Assembly (NCBI GenBank): GCA_034698045.1
Contig: JAQGAU010000436.1
Span: forward strand, 1 to 28,146
From: Paramacrobiotus richtersi
Taxonomy: Eukaryota; Tardigrada; Eutardigrada; Parachela; Macrobiotidae
Direction of reading: 5' to 3'
Length of the DNA: 28,146 nucleotides
The translations under genes and the position numbers were made by a program. Position 1 is the first letter of the stretch, and every line of letters starts with the position of its first letter. Shown piece after piece: positions 10,013 through 16,389 of the stretch. The notes under the pieces are model-generated. The model ran no database searches. It had not been told where the DNA came from and saw only the letters and a list, made by a program, of their open reading frames with translations.

Positions 10013-10635
10013 TACCTTATGTAATAACTATATAAGACCATGATTTCGTGCAAAAAATTGTAAGTTGGACCCACCAAAAACGGATCCCACTGGGTATTCT
10101 TTCGCCTTAAGGTAGACACGGAGAAAAAAGTCAAGCTCAATCTCCGAGCCAAAGTTTTGGTCATAGGAAGTAGCTGATGACAGCATCCGATACTTCAGCA
10201 GGAGGTTCAACAGCGTTCGTTCTTTTAACGGATCGGGATAAAGGTCATTCTGTCTTACCCATCTCCTTCAAACGGCGTGACACTTTCTGGCACTTGAAGC
10301 AACTTTCCACACTGCTGTGCTTGGTACACATCACGGCTCCCTTTCAACTGCATACAAGCTCATGGTGACCGTTTGCCTTCAACTGTGTACTGGCTTGAAA
10401 TTTCCAAAGAGATAAAGAGCACAGAAACCTGGGCTCCATCAAAGCGTATCGTAAAGCACAGGGAATTTTCGTGCAGGTTCGTCAAACACCTTGCAGGAAA
10501 AGCAGCCTAATCTGCACGTACAGAAGACATACACTCGATACATACAGAAGAGGTACTGTATACTAGACAGTTAAGTAAGCGTAAGCTGGTTATAACAGTG
10601 CAGTCATAAGGTCATCGCAATGGCAGCACCGGTAT
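10013..10635. other. 3' flank of EH1, no gene
   Basis: Non-coding by my reading, but much of it (from about 10095) has a counterpart downstream of EH3 (12760-13228), so it belongs to the duplicated segment. It holds an AAAGGTCA nuclear-receptor-type octamer at 10240-10247. Confidence 0.5.
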
Positions 10636-10938
10636 CTACATCCGCCGCATTGGGGCCTCTCCTGCGAAGTCCAGATAACGCTGTACTGCTGCAGAATCTG
10701 TGCAATTAAAGCTCTGATTTTCCATGCAGTCCATGGCGCACCGATGGTGATGGAAATTCGCTCCAAACAGATTCCCACATTGCGCACAGTTGTATATACA
10801 GTTGCGGCGCGCGAGCAGGTCATATCTAAGGGCGCTATTACTGGTATGGCTAACTGGAAATTGGATGCAGTGCAGTTGACCGAGCATAACAGCTGCAGTA
10901 ATGCCACGAATTGTCCACATGTAAGGACCCAGAATCAT
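10636..10938 (-). CDS. EH-like: Eclosion-hormone-family prepropeptide (EH1)
   Basis: Single uninterrupted ORF of 100 aa. It has a signal peptide (MILGPYMWTIRGITAAVMLG), a short propeptide ending in a dibasic LARR, then the EH core. The core reads C-IYN-C-AQ-C-GNLF-GANF-HHHR-C-AMD-C, whose C-x3-C-x2-C-x4-GAxF-x4-C-x3-C spacing equals that of Manduca EH (known family). A sixth Cys follows after seven residues, then TDSAAVQRYL, matching the family's helical C-terminus. EH is a secreted neurohormone that in insects acts through a receptor guanylate cyclase to trigger ecdysis behaviour; that role here is inferred. The Cys5-Cys6 loop is shorter than the usual ten residues. The ATG was chosen because its paralogue EH3 aligns from the same MILG. 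Confidence 0.85.
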   Translation of the reverse strand: MILGPYMWTIRGITAAVMLGQLHCIQFPVSHTSNSALRYDLLARRNCIYNCAQCGNLFGANFHHHRCAMDCMENQSFNCTDSAAVQRYLDFAGEAPMRRM

Positions 10939-11018
10939 CTTTGCCGTATGCGTAAAAGCACAAAGGGATGCAACAACAACAACCCGAACTAATGAGAGAA
11001 TGATGAGTAGCGAGGTTT

Positions 11019-11220
11019 GCTTTAAATACTGCTGTGAATAATGCGTTAAGTTGTTAACTCAGAAGTCTGTGTGTACGTAGCATCCAGAATCTGCGCAGTA
11101 AATTACGTAATATACTAGGGATCAGACGTCACTGAAATGACTTTGCGGACAATAACCGTAGTATCCGACAATTTTGCGGAAAATGTGGATTGATTCAGCA
11201 GCAGCGGGGGAAACATGAAA
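11019..11220 (-). promoter_or_regulatory. EH1 promoter block conserved with EH3
   Basis: A TATA-like TATTTAAAG (about 11021-11028) lies ~85 nt before the EH1 ATG. Upstream, TTACGTAA (11103-11110, a PAR/E4BP4-type bZIP palindrome), a GACGTC CRE-like core (about 11125) and 'tgacttt' to 'ggacaat' are found in the same order and spacing at EH3 (13603-13800). Conservation of this non-coding block suggests shared control, although recent duplication alone could also explain it. Confidence 0.5.
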
Positions 11221-11752
11221 TGCCACGTAGATAAGATCTGTGCCGCTATGCGTCTCATGCTCTAACAAAGAACGGAATTTGTCCTTTTAAAGTGTATGGA
11301 ATCCTACCAACTTCCACTTAGACATAAGGTGAAGAGCGTGAAAGCCAAAGCAAAGATATAGCTAAAGGCGTGTCGTAAGACACTGACCGTTACTACAATC
11401 AGGGGGTCGAAAGGTCACAATAATGGCGTTGCGGCTTGGCACCAAAATCGCGAGCTTGTCTTGTTTCGTTAGGCGTTTACGTAAGGTGGCTTTATCTGGT
11501 GGCTTTCGAATTGCAGAATTCTTTTATTCACAGTTACAGTAGTTGCAGCAATAATACAAACAGCGTTGCATGGCTTATCGGAAATTTTTCCATAAGCTGC
11601 CCACAGCACGTTGTGCTATCAATAACCAGCTGATGTCAGTACTGTATCACCAAAACACATTAACATAAGACAATAACGCTAACATCACACCAATAATGTA
11701 CTACGCGGACGCCTAATAAGTTACAGAATTGGTAGGATCGGAGGGTCCCGTG
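11221..11752. other. Spacer between EH2 and EH1, includes EH2 3' UTR
   Basis: The minus-strand AATAAA at 11527-11522 is a plausible poly(A) signal for EH2, 226 nt after its stop. At 11370-11435 the DNA matches the C-terminal codons and 3' flank of EH4 (14400-14475), including the AAAGGTCA at 11410-11417. About 320 bp therefore separates this homology from the EH2 stop. No separate gene seen. Confidence 0.5.
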
Positions 11753-12064
11753 TCAAGTTGTCTGCACGAGCACATCATCCATATCCACATGTACAGAAAG
11801 TCCTTGTCTTAGATATCGCCTGATGGCTACAGGATCCGTGCAATCGGAAAGACTCTGGTTTTTCTGTTCGAGGCAATCTTTGCTGCACAGATGGTGGTGA
11901 AAGTGGGCTCCCAGCAACGTCCGGCATTGTGCACAATCTCTCAAACAACCGCGAAGAACGACAAGGCTGTTCCTAACATTCTGACGGCTCGTACGAGCCG
12001 AAATCTCATGCAAACGGGCCATAAATATGATACCGATAATGGCAACAAACCACCGGAAAAGCAT
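11753..12064 (-). CDS. EH-like: Eclosion-hormone-family prepropeptide (EH2)
   Basis: Single ORF of 103 aa. It has a signal peptide (WFVAIIGIIFMARLHEISA), then a short propeptide, then the core C-LRD-C-AQ-C-RTLL-GAHF-HHHL-C-SKD-C, ten residues, Cys6, TDPVAIRRYL. All six cysteines and every spacing, including the ten-residue Cys5-Cys6 loop, equal those of Manduca EH, so this is the most canonical member of the cluster. After RRYL it has an extra tail (RQGLSVHVDMDDVLVQTT) not seen in EH4. A TATA-like CATATAAG lies about 110 nt upstream of the ATG. Minus strand, tandem with EH1, separate transcripts inferred from the individual promoters. Function as a moulting neurohormone is inferred from the family. 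Confidence 0.85.
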   Translation of the reverse strand: MLFRWFVAIIGIIFMARLHEISARTSRQNVRNSLVVLRGCLRDCAQCRTLLGAHFHHHLCSKDCLEQKNQSLSDCTDPVAIRRYLRQGLSVHVDMDDVLVQTT

Positions 12065-12171
12065 AATTATGCCCTAGCCTGTCTTACTTCTAAACGATGG
12101 AAGAACCTCTAAACAGCGAAAACGCAAAGACTGATTCGAAGCTATACATGTAGTACGATGCAGTGTTCCTG

Positions 12172-12179
12172 CTTATATG
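12172..12179 (-). promoter_or_regulatory. TATA-like box of EH2
   Basis: The minus strand reads CATATAAG about 110 nt before the EH2 ATG, at a position comparable to the TATA boxes of EH1 and EH3. An inverted AAGGTCA half-site lies roughly 60 nt further upstream (about 12236). Confidence 0.4.
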
Positions 12180-13228
12180 GATTTTGTCGTACCAATACTC
12201 GTCCCCCATTGCGCGCAGTGCCGAACGTCATTACGATGACCTTATCACGAGCAAACCAGACGGTTTGGAGAAATGTGCGTTCGAGACCTCTCGTTTTGCT
12301 AACGTGAGTCACATGAACTTGCGCGGAAACAAAAGGAACACAGCAGAACTGAATGTATCACTGTTGGTTTCCCAGAACCGAGTTACTGCACATGTACAGT
12401 AACTGTTATCATTCAGCAGGCTTGCTGACAAACACCATGCATATGGTGACTAATGATATGTATATCACTGTAATTGTCTGTAGACGCCGACGCTTAATTC
12501 TCCCAAACTGTAATATCGAGCTACAAATTCCCCATTCTACAAGGCACAAGCACTTTAGATCCGTAAGAGACCAGCGCAGTAAAAGAAATCAACAAAATTC
12601 GGCAGCTGCAGACACCGAGAAAGAATCCAGATTCTCAGTCAGAGCCGCGTCAAGCAGCTTCAACTCAGTCAACTTAAGCAAGGTCAAGGAAAGCGGGACA
12701 GCGTGTGCCCAAGGTTCCAGCAGTTAACGGGTGAGAAATGTATCCACATTGCTGGAGGAGGGCACAGAAAATGGGTATTCTTTGCTTGACTTATATATGA
12801 TGCGTCCCGAATTTCTGGTGCGCCTTTGAGTTCAATACGACATTTCAGCAAGAGGCGCAGCCGACAGCGTTCTTTAGCGGATCGGTATAAAGGTCACTGA
12901 ATCTCCCCCACACAACAGTACGTGTGGTGGACTCTCTTTGGCACGGGAAGTCATTACTTTATACAGCTCTCCAGACCTTTATGGTCGGCTACACACCATG
13001 GATCCGTTTTCCCTTAAAACTTCAGGGAAGCCTACGATGCTCGGTTGTTTTGGCGGAATTTTCGTGCAGGTTTGTTTAAAAGCTCCCACCACGTTGATTG
13101 CAGGAAAAGTAGCGCAGTATAACCTGCATGTATCAAGTCGACACGTACAGAAGATAAACGAACAGACAAATAAGCGTAAACTGGTCAGAGCAGCGATCAC
13201 AAGTTCATCCCAATGTCAGCACCGACAT
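12180..13228. other. Spacer between EH2 promoter and EH3 3' end
   Basis: No supported gene. The distal part (from about 12760) is the 3' flank of EH3 and is similar to 10095-10635 downstream of EH1, including an AAAGGTCA octamer at 12889-12896. A 124-codon plus-strand open frame at 12353-12727 has no domain, no coding bias and no counterpart near EH1, and I do not call it. Confidence 0.5.
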
Positions 13229-13519
13229 CTATATCCTCATTGGTGCATTTCCAGCGAAGCTAAGATAACGTTTTACTGCTGTATAATCTGCGCAATTAAA
13301 ACCCTTTTCCCGGCAGTCCATGGCACACTGATGGTGCTGGAAATGCGCTCCCCATATATTCTCACACTGCGCACAGTTGTTTATACAGATGCGGCGTGCG
13401 AGCTGGTTATGGGTGCTAACGCTGCTGTAACTCGCGCGAACTGGAATGCAGTGCACCTGACCGATCATAACAACGGCAGTAATGCCAAGAACTGTCCACA
13501 TGTAAAGACCCAGAATCAT
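13229..13519 (-). CDS. EH-like: Eclosion-hormone-family prepropeptide (EH3)
   Basis: Single ORF of 96 aa from the MILG start shared with EH1. An in-frame ATG at 13543 would add eight residues (MLLLPWAE), but its context is weaker and EH1 has no equivalent. It has a signal peptide (ILGLYMWTVLGITAVVMIG), a propeptide ending in the dibasic LARR, then the core C-INN-C-AQ-C-ENIW-GAHF-QHHQ-C-AMD-C, six residues, Cys6, ADYTAVKRYLSF. It is the closest paralogue of EH1 and shares the short Cys5-Cys6 loop. The LARR immediately before the core suggests convertase processing to a peptide of about 55 residues. Role as an ecdysis-type neurohormone is inferred from the family. Confidence 0.85.
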   Translation of the reverse strand: MILGLYMWTVLGITAVVMIGQVHCIPVRASYSSVSTHNQLARRICINNCAQCENIWGAHFQHHQCAMDCREKGFNCADYTAVKRYLSFAGNAPMRI

Positions 13520-13602
13520 TTCTGCCCAAGGCAGCAAAAGCATATGTAAAGGTATGGAACAATTACCCAGAACTAATTATGAAATGACAGGTAGAGTCTA
13601 AC

Positions 13603-13800
13603 TTTATATGCTGCTGTGAATGGTCTGTTAACGCATAAATCTGTGCGTACGTAATCGTGTCCATCCTCTGCGTAGTAAACTACGTAATATTCTCGTGACT
13701 ATACGTCATCGGAGTGACTTTGTGGACAATTAACCGCAGTATCGGACAGTTTTGTCGGAAGCGTGGATTAATTCAGCAGCACTGCGGGAAACGTGACTTG
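13603..13800 (-). promoter_or_regulatory. EH3 promoter block conserved with EH1
   Basis: A minus-strand TATA box ATATAAAG (about 13608-13601) lies ~85 nt before the ATG. Upstream are TACGTAATAT (from 13681), a TACGTCA CRE-like half-site (about 13708) and 'tgacttt' to 'ggacaat', all collinear with the EH1 promoter. TACGTA also occurs at about 13647. Confidence 0.5.
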
Positions 13801-14442
13801 TCGCGTACTATTTGATTTACGAGATCTGATCAGCTACGTGTCTCATGTTCTAAGCGAAAAAACAGTTCTAATGCAATTGTCCGAGGAACAGAATGAATGT
13901 GAGGTCATAGGGGATCTACGGTGTGGTAAGACATGCACTTCGAGTCTTCGACGTATTCCCGTGTAATACCTCCTTTGCCAATATTTTGCCTTAGTGCTTG
14001 AATTTTTTGTCGGCCTTTTGTATGGTTCTCTGTGGCATATATCGATAAGTGTCAGATCGGGAAGTGGACTTCGGCTCTGGTTACCGCGTTATTAGCGGTA
14101 CCAATATCTTCCCTCATCAATCAATCTAATCATTCTGATTCTATAGCGCATTTGATTGCCTGGCAGGCGTCCCCAGGTTCTCCGCAGAACTCCACCCTGT
14201 AATCTAATGGAATGTTGTTGCTATTGTGCTGTACTGGCAGATGGATCGGATTTGCTGATCACAATCGTAACCCTTCAAAACTACGGATTGTGAGAACCAG
14301 CGTTGTAGAAAAATTTAATTGTGTGCTGAAAACATTAACGCCATAGATTTCGAGCCAGGCATGCCAGCTCGGCTTAGATCTAAAAACAGAGGGTGAAAGG
14401 TATTCGACAACGAGTCGAAAGACACTGACATTTACCAGACAA
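13801..14442. other. Spacer between EH4 and EH3
   Basis: No supported gene. The first ~130 nt continues the similarity to the EH1 upstream region; from roughly 13930 to 14390 the sequence is unique to this copy. It includes a short inverted repeat 'ggttaccgc..gcggtacc' near 14082-14101. Confidence 0.45.
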
Positions 14443-14723
14443 TCAGGAGATCGAAAGGTCATCAATAGCGTAGCGGCTTATCGTCGATGGGTCCGAGCAA
14501 TCAGCCACTTTGGGATCCGTCTGTTCCATACAATCGATGCTGCAGAGGCGATGGTCGAACTGCAGCCCCACAAGATCCGAACACAGCCGGGCACATGCTT
14601 GTAGACAGCGAGCTACCGTTGAGTGAGTGTTATGTTATGCCTGAATACTAAGGCAAAGGTTGTGTTCGTATTGTCTAAAGCTGTAAGGAAAACAAGTGCC
14701 CAAACGACGGTGGTCCAGCTCAT
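14443..14723 (-). pseudogene. Eclosion-hormone-like copy with a frameshift (EH4)
   Basis: An ATG at 14723 opens a signal peptide (TTVVWALVFLTALDN). The EH core then appears in a different frame: C-LQA-C-ARL-C-SDLV-GLQF-DHRL-C-SID-C, ten residues, Cys6, SDPSTISRY, ending at a stop at 14443-14445. The 281 nt between ATG and stop is not a multiple of three, and the frame change lies in the propeptide region (about 14605-14655), where I find no credible intron. The core also has one extra residue between Cys2 and Cys3 compared with all other members. It is the counterpart of EH2 (MEQ/LEQ and DPxxIxRY shared). It is either a recent pseudogene or an assembly or sequencing error in one position. Confidence 0.7.
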
Positions 14724-15220
14724 TTCCGCTGCTTAATGAGATCTCAATAGGAAACAGAAACATCTGATACAGCAGTTTAACAACTTTCGGTAGCCTACGT
14801 TTATTCTTTATATACTTTATACATGTGCATTCTACAATACTTTTGCGGAACTAGATACGATCGTTACCAGCTTTAGTTATTGTGAAAAACCAGCATAAAA
14901 ACATCAGAACCGTTAATTAGTCATTACCTAAATCCGGCCGATTATCTGTTTGATTACGAGTCCGCATATACCGATAGCATCTGTTCTCGTAAACGATAAA
15001 TCTTATCGAACGAGTGTTTAAATTGATGATACCGTTTTCGGATAATGGTCGCTCTCGTGTCCGCTCGGTCATCTGTGATTCATGCTACAATGTTAGCCAG
15101 AAATATTCCAGCTGGAGAAATTCGTTGATAAACCTGTAGCAGTTTGTCATCCACTCAATGGCGTTTAAGTTTGCTTCAGAACGAAAACATCTGTTATACT
15201 TACATGCAGGGATTCGTTAT
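14724..15220. other. Spacer between EH4 and the retroelement fossil
   Basis: AT-rich with no open frame of coding quality. It should contain any EH4 promoter; a weak TATA-like 'tatata' lies near 14811. Nothing else recognised. Confidence 0.45.
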
Positions 15221-15383
15221 GTCAAGGGCACGGGCTGTGACATGCCCTGACAGGGGATAAAAATAACGCGAAGACCTTTATTAGTGCGCTATGAAGTATA
15301 AACATAGAATGCGATGAGCATTATTATATATGCTAGCAAGCATAGAAACAACGGACATGCGGACTAGCCGGAAGGCTAGGGGC
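15221..15383. repeat. Terminal direct repeat, left copy (LTR-like)
   Basis: Begins 'gtcaagggcacgggct' and ends in the hairpin region 'ctagccggaaggctag'. On the minus strand it carries AATAAA near 15282, as an LTR polyadenylation region would. Confidence 0.65.
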
Positions 15384-15576
15384 CTATCGTAGACTGTTCC
15401 TCGCACGCCACCGGCGGCCCGTCCACCCATCACAACAACTTACTGACGTGTCCCGAATCTGCATCGGCGGGCGATATGTCCAACTGTTCCACAAATACAA
15501 CATACTGGTCGACCATTCGTTGCCCATTGATATCGCTTTCGAGTGGCATTGAACTGCTTCCGTATCCATATGGATA

Positions 15577-15636
15577 CGTACGCCATTTGCAAGACCAGTT
15601 AACATGCATGTTAGCTGGTCTTGCAAATGGCGTACG
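15577..15636. repeat. 60-nt near-perfect palindrome
   Basis: The 22-nt arms 15577-15598 and 15615-15636 are perfectly complementary. The centre (15600-15613, taacatgcatgtta) is itself a palindrome, leaving a single mismatched pair. An 18-nt perfect palindrome (15561-15578) abuts it on the left. It lies inside the retroelement fossil. Confidence 0.9.
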
Positions 15637-15729
15637 GTGTCGTAGAGTTCCACGTCACGAATTATAGCCGATGTCGGTGGCGCAGTAACCTGCTGGCGTA
15701 AGAAGGCCAAACCTTCCTGCATATCTGCC

Positions 15730-15935
15730 TGGATCCACAGTTAGCCAGAATGCTGAACATTATGTTCTTACCTGGACCCGGAATGGTGCCGCTCATGTAT
15801 GGCCCATCCCCATCGGAGTGGTCCCATTGCACTTTCGGGATTATGAAGGTGGCCTCTTCGGTCAAAAAGATCGGGGTAGGGGGTCAGAATTTTTGCTGAA
15901 CACTATGTTCAGCATTCTGGCTAATTGTGGATCCA
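15730..15935. repeat. Inverted repeat inside the retroelement fossil
   Basis: Arms 15730-15767 and 15898-15935 are 38 nt each and complementary except at three positions, separated by 130 nt. It looks like a local inverted duplication of internal element sequence. Confidence 0.85.
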
Positions 15936-16249
15936 TATGAATCGCAGTTCCTGGTGTGATTGTCGGTGCACTGAATGGCAACGGTGCCGGAATGGAAGAA
16001 TAATTATATACAGTACGTTGTCGATTACAGTTACAGTTTTTGTAGCTGGCCATAATGATAGGTCACGAAAAAGTAGACAATAAGGAAGAACCGTTGGCTA
16101 CATTGACCACCGGGTAAAAGTTCAGAAACGAATACAATTTAGCATGAGGGAAACAGCCAAAAGGTCACGACCGGTAGTAGTGGTAGTCAGACCAGACTGT
16201 TGAACCGCCTTGCGGGACACAGCGAGCTCGACCGGTACGGCCTCCAGTT

Positions 16250-16389
16250 GACAAGGGCACGGGCTATGACATGCCCTGAAAGCGGATAAAGATAAGGTGC
16301 TCTATGAACCTAGAATGCGATGAGCATTATATTATATGCTAGCAAGCATAGAAACAACGGACATGCGGACTAGCCGCAAGGCTAGTGGC
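16250..16389. repeat. Terminal direct repeat, right copy (LTR-like)
   Basis: Matches the left copy from 'acaagggcacgggct' through 'tagaatgcgatgagcat' to 'ctagccgcaaggctag'. It is about 20 nt shorter because of an internal deletion relative to the left copy. Confidence 0.65.

Larger units (their letters stand above)
10095..12100. repeat. Duplicated EH segment 1 (EH1 + EH2)
   Basis: This segment is paralogous to about 12760-14760. Shared landmarks include 'tgggtattcttt' (10098 and 12770), the block with 'cagcgttc..tcttt.a.cggatcgg.ataaaggtca' (10210 and 12865), 'aattttcgtgcaggtt', 'cacgtacagaaga', the EH1/EH3 coding and promoter DNA, and a block near 11380-11435 that matches the 3' end of EH4. 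The edges are approximate. Confidence 0.65.
12760..14760. repeat. Duplicated EH segment 2 (EH3 + EH4)
   Basis: Second copy of the two-gene segment at about 10095-12100, same orientation. EH3 corresponds to EH1 and EH4 to EH2. Between EH3's promoter and EH4 lies about 480 bp (roughly 13930-14390) with no counterpart in segment 1, so an insertion here or a deletion there has occurred. The edges are approximate. Confidence 0.65.
15221..16389 (-). mobile_element. Small LTR-retroelement fossil with Gag zinc knuckle
   Basis: Two direct repeats (15221-15383 and 16250-16389) flank about 870 bp of minus-strand Gag-like sequence. A CCHC zinc knuckle with the spacing C-x2-C-x4-H-x4-C (CCICGTVGHIARRC) is readable at 15502-15461, preceded by the usual basic/aromatic run (RKRYQWATNGRPV). 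No protease, reverse transcriptase or integrase is present, so it is a gag-only or TRIM-like non-autonomous element, family probably Ty3/gypsy-like. It is broken in several places and carries local inverted duplications. The terminal repeats still match over most of their length but have indels, suggesting moderate age. Confidence 0.65.

Noticed and set aside
12353-12727. 124-codon plus-strand open frame upstream of EH2
   Set aside because: No domain or coding bias, no counterpart in the sister EH segment, and no convincing splice partners.
15300-15383. Possible hammerhead ribozyme in the terminal repeat
   Set aside because: Plus-strand GCGATGAG...GAAAC resembles the hammerhead core. However, two core positions before GAUGA differ from CUGAUGA, stem II does not close properly, and no GUH cleavage site pairs as stem III.
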